NCBI RefSeq assembly: GCF_000430805.1
Contig: NZ_AUMS01000001.1
Span: 310,001-374,000 of the forward strand
Length of the DNA stretch: 64,000 nucleotides
Origin: Chitinilyticum aquatile DSM 21506
Lineage (GTDB): Bacteria; Pseudomonadota; Gammaproteobacteria; Burkholderiales; Chitinibacteraceae
Reading direction: 5' to 3'
Shown: positions 48,438 to 56,874 of the stretch, piece after piece
Numbering within the stretch: position 1 is the first letter of the stretch
Layout of the letters: each line of letters starts with the position of its first letter
Translations under genes and position numbers: made by a program
Notes under the pieces: generated by a model
The model's database searches: none
The model's input: only the letters and a program-made list of their open reading frames with translations
Told to the model about the DNA's origin: nothing

Positions 48438-50225
48438 ATGACGCACTCTCTCGCAGACAATGCATTTGTCGCGCTCGGCCTCGACCCCGTTCTGGCAAAA
48501 ATGCTTGCCGATCAGGACATTACCGAACCCACCCCGGTTCAGGCTGCCACCATCCCCGCCCTGCTGGAAGGCAACGACGTCCTTGCGTCGGCCCAGACCG
48601 GCACCGGCAAGACCGCCGCCTTCCTGCTGCCGGCACTGCAAAAACTGATGCACCCGGCCAAGACCCAGGCTCGCGGCCCGCGCATCCTCATTCTGACCCC
48701 GACTCGCGAACTGGCCGAGCAGGTTTCCAAGGTGGCAATTTCCTTCTGCCGCCCGATTCCGCGCTGCAAGGTTGTCTGCGTGGTCGGTGGCGTACCGTAT
48801 CCGGTGCAGAACCGCCAGATTTCCCAACCCTATGAAGTGCTGGTTGCCACTCCGGGCCGCCTGCAGGATCTGATGGCATCCGGCCGCATCGACTTCCGCC
48901 GTCTCGAAACCTTCATTCTGGACGAAGCCGACCGCATGCTGGACATGGGCTTCATCGAAGAAGTCGAAGCCATTGCTGCCGCGTTGCCTTCCGAACGCCA
49001 GAATGCGCTGTTCTCGGCGACCATTTCCGCATCGGTTGAAGACTTCGCCGCACCGATCCTGCGTGACCCGCAGCGCATCACCGTGGCTCCGGCCGAACGC
49101 GAGCCGATTGCCCAGGCCCTGCACTACGCCGATGGTTACGACCACAAGCTGAAGCTGGCTGCGTCTTTCCTGAAGAGCCACAGCACCCAGCAGGCCGTGA
49201 TGTTCACCGCCACCAAGGCTGATGCCGACCAGGTCGCCGACTGGCTGAAGCTCGAAGGCATCCGCGCCGCCGCCATGCACGGCGATCTGCCGCAGACCGC
49301 ACGCCGCCGCACGCTGGATCGCGTTCGCCGCGGTGACGTCGATGTACTCGTCGCCACCGATGTGGCCGCCCGCGGTATCGACGTGGCCGGTATCGATCTG
49401 GTGATCAACTTCGACCTGCCGCGCGCTGCGGAAGATTACATTCACCGCATTGGCCGTACCGGCCGTGCCGGTCGCACCGGTCAGGCGATTTCGCTGATCG
49501 GCCGCAACGATGCCGTGCCGCTGATCCGCATCCGCAGCACTTACAAGATCGATTTCGAAGAATTGAGCGTTGAAGGCCTCGAAGCCAACTTCCGTCCGCA
49601 GCAACGCGGTGGCAAGTCCGGTGGCGGTGCCGGTCGCGGTCGTCCTCACGGTGGCAACGGCGGTGGCCGTCGCTATGAGGGCAACGGTGGCGGTCGCCGT
49701 TTCGAAGGTAGCGGCGAAGGCCGTCGTACCGAAGGCGGCAACCGTTTCGATTCCGGCAAGCGCTTCGAAGGCGGCCAGCGTTTTGATGGTGCCAATACCC
49801 GTTTTGACGGCAGCCGCAGCGAAGGTGGCCAGCAGGAAGGCCGTCGTCAGACCGAAGGTGCAGCCCGTCACCACGAAACCCGCGGCTTTACCGATACGCA
49901 CACCACCCGCAAGCCGCAAGCCGCACGTGAAGGCTATGGTGATCGTGCAGCCCGCGGCGGTGAAAACCGCTTCGATGGCAATCGCAGCGAAGGCGCGGCA
50001 CGCCGCGAACACGCGCCGCGTCGTGAAGGTGGCGCAGCTCGCTTCGATGGCGGCGCCCGTCGCAGCGAAGGTGATCGTACCGCTGGTGCTGCACAAGGTC
50101 AGCGCCGTGAAGGCGGCTATGGCGCTGCCCGTCAGGGTGAAGGCCGCAGCCAGGGCCGTGAAGGTGGCGAACGCCGCCCGAGCAGCTTCGGCAGCAACAA
50201 GCCGCGCGCCCCCCGCTTCGGCTGA
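48438..50225 (+). CDS. DEAD-box RNA helicase (RhlE-like) with long Gly/Arg/Glu tail
   Basis: 595 residues. The helicase core (1-380) has AQTGTGKTAA, TPTRELAEQV, LDEADRMLDMGF, SATI and HRIGRTGRAGR. The C-terminal 200 residues are low complexity, with recurring short units such as RRYEGNGGG, RRFEG, RFDG and SEGAARRE. Such RGG-type tails bind RNA and help phase separation in other helicases. RhlE-type helicases act in ribosome assembly and RNA decay, especially in cold. A 20-bp terminator hairpin follows. Confidence 0.92.
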   Translation: MTHSLADNAFVALGLDPVLAKMLADQDITEPTPVQAATIPALLEGNDVLASAQTGTGKTAAFLLPALQKLMHPAKTQARGPRILILTPTRELAEQVSKVAISFCRPIPRCKVVCVVGGVPYPVQNRQISQPYEVLVATPGRLQDLMASGRIDFRRLETFILDEADRMLDMGFIEEVEAIAAALPSERQNALFSATISASVEDFAAPILRDPQRITVAPAEREPIAQALHYADGYDHKLKLAASFLKSHSTQQAVMFTATKADADQVADWLKLEGIRAAAMHGDLPQTARRRTLDRVRRGDVDVLVATDVAARGIDVAGIDLVINFDLPRAAEDYIHRIGRTGRAGRTGQAISLIGRNDAVPLIRIRSTYKIDFEELSVEGLEANFRPQQRGGKSGGGAGRGRPHGGNGGGRRYEGNGGGRRFEGSGEGRRTEGGNRFDSGKRFEGGQRFDGANTRFDGSRSEGGQQEGRRQTEGAARHHETRGFTDTHTTRKPQAAREGYGDRAARGGENRFDGNRSEGAARREHAPRREGGAARFDGGARRSEGDRTAGAAQGQRREGGYGAARQGEGRSQGREGGERRPSSFGSNKPRAPRFG

Positions 50226-50259
50226 TCGGTCCGGGCTGACCCCGCTGGCGCAAGCCGGC

Positions 50260-50303
50260 GGGCAATAAAAAAGGATACCTGCGGGTATCCTTTTTTATTG
50301 CCC
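50260..50303. terminator. Very strong bidirectional terminator
   Basis: A perfect 20-bp inverted repeat, GGGCAATAAAAAAGGATACC and its complement around the four bases TGCG. It has a T run on each strand and lies between the convergent helicase and rquA stops. Confidence 0.85.
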
Positions 50304-50354
50304 GGGATTATTGGGCCAGCAGCGCATACATCCCGATGTATTTCATTGCCACGC

Positions 50355-51059
50355 TTATTTGCGGGTGACGATGACCCGCTGGTAGACGCCACCGAAGAAC
50401 GTCTGCTTTTTCCACTCGAAGCGGTCGGCATCATGGGCATAGCTGCTGATCTCGCGATCCCACAGTGCCTTGGCGAACGGCTCCAGCCAGGCATTCACGC
50501 CACGCAGAATCCAGCCGACCGGATGCAGCGGATGCGGGCGGTGGTAATCGACGAACACCGCCTTTCCGTGCGCGGGCAGCTGGTCGAGGATGTTGTTCAC
50601 GATCTGCTCCTTGCGGTCTTCCGGCACTTCGTGCAGCAGGAAGAAGCTGCAGATCAGGTCGTACGGCGTATCGTCGTTGTACCAGTTGGCCGCATCGGCA
50701 CGGATCACGCGGCTCCAGTGCTTGCCGGCCAGCTTCTTGCTGCCGTGCTCGACCTGGATGGGAGTGACGTCGGTGAGGTGGAACACGCCGGCCGGGCCGA
50801 CTTTCTCCGCAGCGCGCGCAACCAGGTCACCGTACACGTGCGCCACTTGCCACACGCGCATGCCCGGCTCGATCTCGGCCAGGTAGGATTTCATCAGCCG
50901 CTGGTCATTCCCGAACAGCAAGGTGGTCACAACGATGTTGCGATCAAGAAACTTCACCCAGTCCGGATCGACATAGGCCCAGTCATACACCTCGGTCATG
51001 TAATCGGGCACGCCCTCGTAATATGGATTCTCGGTGAGTTTGGGGTGATTTCGGGTCAT
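50355..51059 (-). CDS. rquA: Probable rhodoquinone biosynthesis methyltransferase-like protein RquA
   Basis: 234 residues. A class I methyltransferase-like fold, but with the glycine motif altered to WQVAHVYGDLVAR. The later LTDVTPIQVE, CSFFLLHEVPEDRKEQ and FVDYHRPHPLHP stretches are the RquA signature. RquA replaces a ubiquinone methoxy group by an amino group, making rhodoquinone, an electron carrier for fumarate reduction without oxygen. The family likeness is by eye; ordinary ubiquinone methyltransferases differ in these positions. It stands alone, with the strong terminator after it. Confidence 0.75.
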   Translation of the reverse strand: MTRNHPKLTENPYYEGVPDYMTEVYDWAYVDPDWVKFLDRNIVVTTLLFGNDQRLMKSYLAEIEPGMRVWQVAHVYGDLVARAAEKVGPAGVFHLTDVTPIQVEHGSKKLAGKHWSRVIRADAANWYNDDTPYDLICSFFLLHEVPEDRKEQIVNNILDQLPAHGKAVFVDYHRPHPLHPVGWILRGVNAWLEPFAKALWDREISSYAHDADRFEWKKQTFFGGVYQRVIVTRK

Positions 51060-51271
51060 GCGGCCGTCCTCGTTTTGAGATTGGTTATCAGCTTAACGCG
51101 ACTATAACCTTGTTTCTTTGCGCTGCACCAAAAATCCTTACGTTTCCCCCGATTGCCAGGATATCCGGTTCGTGATGGTGCCGAAAAGACAGCAAAGCCC
51201 GCATTCCGGCATGATGGTTTGCACCACCGACCGGGCATGCGGGCCCTTGCCTTTTCACATACATTGGCAAT

Positions 51272-51318
51272 GTATTGCTACACGACCATTACAGATTAAT
51301 GGCTACATGGCAATACCC
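51272..51318. repeat. GGGTAT palindrome copy after the sugar-binding protein gene
   Basis: GTATTGCTACACGACCATTA and TAATGGCTACATGGCAATACCC (51297-51318) are imperfect inverted arms. It sits 10 bases beyond the reverse-strand stop at 51329, where a terminator would be. A larger GC hairpin follows on that strand at 51195-51244. Confidence 0.65.
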
Positions 51319-51328
51319 TGCCAGCGGC

Positions 51329-52603
51329 TTACTTCTTGACCAGACGCTTGTTCCAGTCGGTCACCGCAGCATCCAGTGCTGCCTTCGCCGATTTGCGACC
51401 GGTGATGGCCTGCTGCATTTCATCATTGAACTTGCGCATCATCGTGGTTTCATCCGGCAGCGTGCCCGGCTCCAGCGTGATGGTCTTGGCACCGGCCATC
51501 GAACCGGCCGCCACCGCACGCGCCTTCTCGACCGGGTCCTGGCTGTTGGCACCCGCCATGAAGAAAGCATCCTTCGCGGCCAGCTTGGTCGACGGGAAGG
51601 TGGTGCTGGTTGCCTTGGAGAAGGCCAGCTGGTTCGCGTCATTCGCCAGGAACATGCCCAGCTTGCCGGCCGCCTCCGGATTCTTGACGCCCTTCGGAAT
51701 CACATAGGTCATCAGCCAGCCACCCCAGGCCATCTGGCCGTTGGCGACCGGGAACGGCGCAACGTCGGTTTTGGCATACACGGCCTTGGCATCAGACTGC
51801 GTGCGCTTGAGCGCCTGCGGTGCCGTGGTCATCATGGCCAGCTTGCCGGCGTTATACGCTGCGATTTCCTGCTCGAATTCCAGCTTGAACACATCGCGCG
51901 GAATCACGCCTTGCTTGTACATGTCGGCAAACTGCTGGAGCATGGCAACGTGCTGCGGCGAATTGAACACAGCCTTGCCATCCTTGATGACCGGCAGGCC
52001 GGCGTAATAGAACCAGCCCAGCATGCCGCCACCACTGCCCGGGGCCAGCTTCGGCGCGAACGCCGGAACGCCGGTTTTCTGCTTGACGGCGCGCGCCTGG
52101 CTCAGCAGCTCATCAAAGCTCTTGGGCTGACCATTTACGCCAGCCTTGGCAAAGAGTTCCTTGTTGTAGGCAATGACGGATACCGAGTTGTACCACGGGA
52201 AGGCGTAGGTCTTGCCGTTGACGGTCACATCCTTGATGGCATTGGCTTCAAACTTGGCCTTGTCGGCACCCATATAGGCATCGACCGGCAGGATGTTGCC
52301 CTGGCGGGCAAACTCATGCGTCCAGGGTACATTGAAGTTGACCAGCGCCGGAGGGGTGCCAGCTGCCAGCGCGGCAATCAGCTTGGGCTGGATCTGATCC
52401 CAGTTCATGTCGACCCAGACGGCTTCCAGCCCCGGGTTCTGCTTGTTGAAATCCGCGGTCAACGCGGTGAAGTAATCCTTGAATGCCGGTGCCATGTTCA
52501 TGGTCCAGTATTCCAGGCGTTCGGCGGCGCTGGCCTGGCCTGCAGCGGCCAGTCCGATCACCGCCATGCTGCCGGCGAGTAAACTGCGTTTGAATGTGAA
52601 CAT
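51329..52603 (-). CDS. ABC sugar-type solute-binding protein
   Basis: 424 residues with signal peptide (MFTFKRSLLAGSMAVIGLAA ... ASA). Type I extracellular binding protein fold: AERLEYWTMNMAPAFKDYFT, PALVNFNVPWTHEFA, GKTYAFPWYNSVSVIAYNKELF. It resembles the carbohydrate-binding (CUT1) proteins for maltose or glycerol-phosphate. No permease or ATPase gene is beside it, so the rest of the transporter must be elsewhere. Confidence 0.88.
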   Translation of the reverse strand: MFTFKRSLLAGSMAVIGLAAAGQASAAERLEYWTMNMAPAFKDYFTALTADFNKQNPGLEAVWVDMNWDQIQPKLIAALAAGTPPALVNFNVPWTHEFARQGNILPVDAYMGADKAKFEANAIKDVTVNGKTYAFPWYNSVSVIAYNKELFAKAGVNGQPKSFDELLSQARAVKQKTGVPAFAPKLAPGSGGGMLGWFYYAGLPVIKDGKAVFNSPQHVAMLQQFADMYKQGVIPRDVFKLEFEQEIAAYNAGKLAMMTTAPQALKRTQSDAKAVYAKTDVAPFPVANGQMAWGGWLMTYVIPKGVKNPEAAGKLGMFLANDANQLAFSKATSTTFPSTKLAAKDAFFMAGANSQDPVEKARAVAAGSMAGAKTITLEPGTLPDETTMMRKFNDEMQQAITGRKSAKAALDAAVTDWNKRLVKK

Positions 52604-53034
52604 TGATTGATCCCCTGTGTGTAATTGGTCGGAAAGTCACTACGACAGAGCTATTGTTCACCGATGAATGGCAGGCAGCGCGGCACTATTTCCTGCTGCA
52701 TCTGGTACTTTTTCACATCGTCTTGGCCGGATTAATGCCCTTGAGCGGTAAAAATACCGGCGTCATTCGCGCAGGCAGAAATTGGGCGCCACGCAATGCA
52801 GGCCTTGCCCAGGTCGCTGGATTTCCGGCTGTAGCATTCACGGTGCAGAGCGCCAAGATGCGGCATTCAGCACACATTCAGCCGGCAATGGCCATACTGG
52901 GGAAACAGCGGTAATGCAAAGGACCTTTCAGGTAACCGCCCGCAATCAGGGTATTGCCTGTTCCCGTTTCGCCATTGCCGGCCCGAACGGCGCAATCCGC
53001 GCTTTCCCCCTCTTCTAAAAACAAGGAGCCAGCC
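52604..53034. other. Gap before the DUF2799 lipoprotein gene
   Basis: 431 bases with no convincing gene. A forward open frame at 52603-52914 lacks a ribosome binding site and known likeness. A half-arm GGGTATTGCCTG near 52949-52960 resembles one end of the palindrome family but has no partner. The sugar-binding protein promoter should be at the left. Confidence 0.4.
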
Positions 53035-53595
53035 ATGAAAACCGCCCTCCTCGTCCTGTCGGCGCTGTGTCTGTCCGGCTGTGCCGCACTCACCGAGAGC
53101 GAATGCCGCGTGGGTGACTGGTATGGGCTGGGATTGCGTGACGGCCAGCAGGGACGCACTTCGCAGATTGCGGCCTATTACGAAGCCTGCCGCGATCTGG
53201 GCGTGAAACCGCTGCTGGCCGATTACAATCGCGGACGCAACCAGGGCCTGCTGGCCTACTGCACCCCGGAAAACGGCTATCGCGTCGGGCTGGCCGGCGA
53301 CAGCGACAATGCCGTCTGCCCGGCCGCGCTGCAGCCGGCTTTCCAGCGCGCCCATGAGCGCGGGCGTCAGCGCTATCTGATCGTCAGCGAAATCAGCTCG
53401 CTGGAATATGAGCAGGACCGGCTGGATCGCGAACGCTGGAAACTCGAAGAGCGCATTGCCCGCGCGGATAAGGAAGACGAGCGGCGCCACCTGCTCAGCC
53501 GCCTGCGCAGCATCCAGGACGAACAGCGGCGTGACCAGCGTCGTATGGAATCGCTGCGCTACCAGCTCGACAACCTGCAATACTATGCCGAGTGA
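53035..53595 (+). CDS. DUF2799 lipoprotein
   Basis: 186 residues. The lipobox LSGC ends a signal peptide (MKTALLVLSALCLSGC). The ATG at 53035 has AAGGAG 8 bases upstream. The mature part has ECRVGDWYGLGLRDGQQGRTS, then a long charged coiled coil from about residue 110 (EYEQDRLDRERWKLEERIARAD). This is the DUF2799 layout. Function is unknown; it should be outer-membrane anchored. Confidence 0.8.
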   Translation: MKTALLVLSALCLSGCAALTESECRVGDWYGLGLRDGQQGRTSQIAAYYEACRDLGVKPLLADYNRGRNQGLLAYCTPENGYRVGLAGDSDNAVCPAALQPAFQRAHERGRQRYLIVSEISSLEYEQDRLDRERWKLEERIARADKEDERRHLLSRLRSIQDEQRRDQRRMESLRYQLDNLQYYAE

Positions 53596-53603
53596 TGATT
53601 TAC

Positions 53604-53656
53604 ATAGGTATTGGCCTACAACCTTTTTATTAAAAAGGCTACAGGTCAATACATAG
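53604..53656. repeat. GGGTAT palindrome copy between convergent genes
   Basis: CATAGGTATTGGCCTACAACC and GGCTACAGGTCAATACATAGG are inverted arms joined by TTTTTATTAAAAA. It starts 9 bases after the DUF2799 stop. The convergent helicase gene ends at 53781. Confidence 0.75.
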
Positions 53657-53780
53657 GCAAGTTTATTTGCAAACCTGGCAAACAATGCTCCCCAAACTGG
53701 TAAGCAACACGCAGACCTGATCCACCCGATCTGGCCGTGAGGTGCACCTGACGAAGGACGTTTCCGGACTGACGGCTGAT

Positions 53781-55022
53781 TTACTGCCCGTTCCCGGGAT
53801 CATCGCTTTCCGCTGCAGCAGCCGCCGCTGCACGCAATTTGTCCTTTTTGCTCATGCGCGCGCCCTTGACGCCACCGGTATTGGCCACGGCCAGCGGCAC
53901 TGCCACCGGCTCGAAACCGGCGATCTGCTCGCGCGGCACGCGCATGCTCAGCCGGTTTTCGATCAGGCGGAAATGCGCTTCGCAACCGGTGCCGATCAGG
54001 CTGATCGCCGTGCCGCTCAAACCGGCACGTGCGGTACGGCCGATGCGGTGCGTGTAGTCGACCGGCGAACGGGGCAGATCGTAATTCACCACCAGCGGCA
54101 AGCCATCAATATCAATGCCGCGACCAGCCAGATCAGTCGCCACCAGCACCCGCAGCTTGCCCGCCTTGAAACCATCGAGCACCTGATTGCGCCGACCCTG
54201 GCTCAGCTCGCCATGAAATGGCGCAGCCGGTGCCCCTGCGGCAGAAAGCTCACGCGCCAGCTGCTCGCAGCCCTGCTTGCTCGCTGCAAACACCAGGGCT
54301 CGCGCATCACCGGCATCTGCCAGCAGCTGCAGCAGCAAGGCGGTACGGCGCGCCGTATCGACATTGATCGCGCGCTGCCGGATTTGCGGTCTCGTTTCCG
54401 GCGCGGATGCAATCTCGATACATGCCGGCTCCCGCAGCAGACCTTGCGCGAGCAGGTTCACCGCTGGCGGAAAGGTCGCCGAAAACAGCAGGCTTTGCCG
54501 GTGCGCCGGCAGCAAATCCAGGATCGCCGCCAGTTCGGCACTGAACCCCAAATCCAGCAGCCGGTCGGCTTCGTCAAGCACCAGCGTGGAAAACGTTGCG
54601 GCACGCACGGCATTCTTGCCGATCAGGTCAAGCAGGCGGCCCGGCGTTGCCACCAGCACATCAACCACGCCACGCAAATCCTGCATCTGCGCATTGACCG
54701 ATGCACCACCGTACACCGCGCGAACCTTGGGTTTTCGCGACAGGGCACTGGCCAGCTGCACAAAGGTATCAGCGACCTGCATGGCCAGCTCGCGCGTGGG
54801 CACCAGCACCAGAACACGTTCGCCCTGCTCCTGCCAGCGCTGCAGCAAAGGCAGTGCAAACGCCCCTGTTTTGCCGGAGCCAGTCTGCGCGCAAGCACGC
54901 ACATCAGCGCCGCGCAGAACCAGCGGAACCACGGCAGACTGTATGGGTGTGGGCGCAAGCCAGGCTTGCAGGCTGGCCGCAGTGGCCAGTTCGGGCGCAA
55001 GGCCCAGTGAGAGAAACGACAT
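53781..55022 (-). CDS. Second DEAD-box RNA helicase (RhlE-like)
   Basis: 413 residues. LAPTPIQSAVVPLVLRG (Q motif), AQTGSGKTGAF, VPTRELAMQV, LDEADRLLDLGF, SATF and HRIGRTARAGL. Short basic C-terminal tail (KKDKLRAAAA). It is much shorter than the one at 48438 and has no RGG tail. Related helicases act in ribosome assembly and RNA decay. A perfect 11-bp hairpin lies just upstream. Confidence 0.9.
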   Translation of the reverse strand: MSFLSLGLAPELATAASLQAWLAPTPIQSAVVPLVLRGADVRACAQTGSGKTGAFALPLLQRWQEQGERVLVLVPTRELAMQVADTFVQLASALSRKPKVRAVYGGASVNAQMQDLRGVVDVLVATPGRLLDLIGKNAVRAATFSTLVLDEADRLLDLGFSAELAAILDLLPAHRQSLLFSATFPPAVNLLAQGLLREPACIEIASAPETRPQIRQRAINVDTARRTALLLQLLADAGDARALVFAASKQGCEQLARELSAAGAPAAPFHGELSQGRRNQVLDGFKAGKLRVLVATDLAGRGIDIDGLPLVVNYDLPRSPVDYTHRIGRTARAGLSGTAISLIGTGCEAHFRLIENRLSMRVPREQIAGFEPVAVPLAVANTGGVKGARMSKKDKLRAAAAAAAESDDPGNGQ

Positions 55023-55050
55023 GGATCAACCTGAGCAGCGGAATGGGCGA

Positions 55051-55079
55051 CCGTGCAGATCACTGAGAGATCTGCACGG
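55051..55079 (-). promoter_or_regulatory. Perfect 11-bp inverted repeat in the helicase leader
   Basis: CCGTGCAGATC and GATCTGCACGG flank seven bases, 29 bases before the helicase ATG. No T run follows, so it is more likely an mRNA leader structure or an operator than a terminator. Confidence 0.55.
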
Positions 55080-55294
55080 CACGGCTGCGCAGTATAGGCG
55101 GCGGGCTGCGATATGTCGCCACGAACTGCCGAGGCTCATCGGGAGGTAGGAAAAGCAGGCAGTCCCTTATCACTCCCAATGGCCGCGGTCGGGCAAGCGC
55201 TCAAAGCATCACATGCCAGGCCCTGCCTCCTGCGATGCAGTACCCTGCCTGAATGGCAGGCTATCCATCGAGCACAGAATACGCCCAGCGCAAT

Positions 55295-56194
55295 TCAGCC
55301 GGCAGATGCTGGAGCAGTGAGTCGAAGCAAACCGGCCAGCAGCACTCCGGCAGCAGCAACAAGCATTACCCCCGCAAGCCCTGCCAGAGCGGTCGAGAGG
55401 CTGGAATCACCCAGCGCTGGCACGGCATAGTCGGCCAGCGGTGCGACAAACAGCGGAGCACCTTCTTTCAGGAAGCCGTATTGCTGAGCGACCCATTCCA
55501 GCCCGTCAGGATGACTGCTGGCAAAGGGGCTGAGCAGCGCAGCGATCAGCAATGCGCCCAGAAGCGGGACCGCTACATCCATTCGGCCGGACGTGCTGCG
55601 CGCACTACTCAGTGCAGTAACCAGAACCAGCGTAATCAGGGCTTCGCCCACACCAATGAGGGCATGTACACCCAGCATCGCCGGCAGCACCTTGCCGGCA
55701 GTGATGGTGCCGCTGAATGCGAGTTCGATGCTGCAGGCCGAGGCTGCCAGCATGATCGAAGTCCAGCCTGCCAGCAGCAGCGCAAGGCTACGGTGCATGC
55801 CGCGCTGCGCCAGATATCTGTTCAGCAAGCCGCCCGCGCCTGCGCCGAGCAGGGCCATGTTGAATACATTGGCGCCCAGCACAAGCAGACCGCCGTCGGC
55901 AAACACCAGGGACTGCACCGTCACGACCAGCGCCAGCGCCAGCACGCCAAAGGGTACACCCAGGAGTGCCGCGGCCAGTACGCCACCGAGCAAGTGGCCC
56001 GATGTTCCATCCTGCACAGGGAAGTTGATCATCTGCGCGGCAAAAATCAGGGCAGAAACCGCCGCAAAGCGCAGTGCTCCCGGCTTGTCGGGCGACCTCA
56101 TCGCTGCACGGCTAGCCAGCGCGATGCCTGCGACAGCGACGGTCGCACTGAGGGGACAGATGCTGCCATTAAGCATTTCATTTGGAATGTGCAT
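55295..56194 (-). CDS. Energy-coupling-factor nickel/cobalt importer, CbiM/NikM-type with PDGLE part
   Basis: 299 residues. N-terminus MHIPNEMLNG (family: MHIPDGFL, with His2 a metal ligand), then DGTSGHLLGGVLAAALLG, which gives another metal-binding His. About eight membrane helices. Near residue 230 is SSHPDGLEWVAQQYGF, the PDGLE mark of the CbiN/NikN domain, here fused. ATPase and T-component genes (cbiO, cbiQ) are not next to it. It is divergent from a [NiFe] hydrogenase operon, so nickel is the likely substrate (inference). Confidence 0.87.
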   Translation of the reverse strand: MHIPNEMLNGSICPLSATVAVAGIALASRAAMRSPDKPGALRFAAVSALIFAAQMINFPVQDGTSGHLLGGVLAAALLGVPFGVLALALVVTVQSLVFADGGLLVLGANVFNMALLGAGAGGLLNRYLAQRGMHRSLALLLAGWTSIMLAASACSIELAFSGTITAGKVLPAMLGVHALIGVGEALITLVLVTALSSARSTSGRMDVAVPLLGALLIAALLSPFASSHPDGLEWVAQQYGFLKEGAPLFVAPLADYAVPALGDSSLSTALAGLAGVMLVAAAGVLLAGLLRLTAPASAG

Positions 56195-56480
56195 CGATAA
56201 TTCTCCGGAGAGCCGATCAGGGTGTTTCCATTTTTATCGTTCAGCCGTGCGGGCTGTTTGACCTCGCGCAACGTTAGCACCAAACGGAGCGTTAAACTTC
56301 TTTACAAAAGGCAAGCAGCGGAAAAAATCAGTAACACCCTGTCATGGGGCAAAGCCGCGTTTGCAAAAAAGAAAGACAGTGAGAAGAGCGCAAAATGCTG
56401 TACGACGGGGAAATGAGCCAGCCGGATACGATTGCCGGCGACCAATAAATGGCCAGGGTCCTGTTCGGGTGATTGCCACC
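56195..56480. other. Divergent region of importer and hydrogenase operon, left part
   Basis: 286 bases. CGGAGA before the importer ATG acts as ribosome binding site. A short hairpin (CAGCC-GTGC-GGGCTG, 56243-56258) lies near it. GCCGG ... CCGGC (about 56430-56446) is another. I found no clear sigma-54 (GG-N10-GC) or NikR site by eye. Confidence 0.4.
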
Positions 56481-56836
56481 CCTCTGGTTTAGCAGAGGTG
56501 TATCAATTCCGCGACGCTTTTCCTGCTGCGCAACATCTTGATCAATTGGCATTTTTCAGGAGTTGATTCATGCGGGGGAATCAGGAAAAGCGGCGCGTCA
56601 ACGCTTGCATGCGCCGCTGCATTGCAACAGAAGGGGCTGCCTGGCCGGTCGATACCGGTGCATCCCATCAGTCTGCATTTGCGCCCGCACTCTCCAGCCT
56701 GGAGTTCCTGCCCGGAGTCTTCCGGGCGGCCACCACTTCATTCATCTGGCTGCGCCGATCAATCGGCATCCGCTGCGATGCACTCACCAAAAACAATTCC
56801 GAAGGCGGCGATTTTTCGTCCGCCTTTTTTTATTTC
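56481..56836 (+). promoter_or_regulatory. Structured leader with hairpin ladder and intrinsic terminator before the hydrogenase operon
   Basis: Successive perfect or near-perfect hairpins: CCTCTG/CAGAGG (56481-56498), AGCGGCGC/GCGCCGCT (56589-56618), GCCCGGA/TCCGGGC (56710-56727), GCCGAT/ATCGGC (56753-56766). The final one is AAGGCGGCGA-TTTT-TCGTCCGCCTT (56802-56827) with one bulged base, followed by TTTTTTTATTT. Only about 40 bases remain to the first operon ATG, with no obvious promoter there. This looks like a transcription attenuator or riboswitch, perhaps Moco- or metal-responsive (inference). A frame at 56570-56845 with an AGGAG may be a leader peptide but runs through the terminator. 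Confidence 0.55.
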
Positions 56837-56874
56837 CGGCAATGACTCTGCGTGATGCAAAAGGCTCGTGACTT

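Noticed and set aside
48426-50096. A 556-codon open frame antisense to the whole DEAD-box helicase gene, rich in Ala/Thr.
   Set aside because: The forward frame has all helicase motifs, and the reverse frame shows only the low-complexity mirror of strong codon bias. There is no ribosome binding site or known motif.
50260-50303. The 20-bp palindrome after the helicase as a member of the GGGTAT family because it contains GGTATCC/GGATACC.
   Set aside because: The motif is at the loop, not the ends, and the core differs. It is a simple bidirectional terminator.
52949-52960. GGGTATTGCCTG as a lone end of the palindrome family.
   Set aside because: No inverted partner within 60 bases; too short to count as a copy.
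52867-53685. A 272-codon reverse frame across the DUF2799 gene.
   Set aside because: The forward gene has a lipobox, a ribosome binding site and the family layout, so the reverse frame is a shadow.
56570-56845. A 91-codon forward frame with AGGAG before its ATG, upstream of the hydrogenase operon.
   Set aside because: It runs through several hairpins and the strong terminator, has mixed low-quality composition and no likeness. I kept it only as a possible leader peptide in the regulatory entry.
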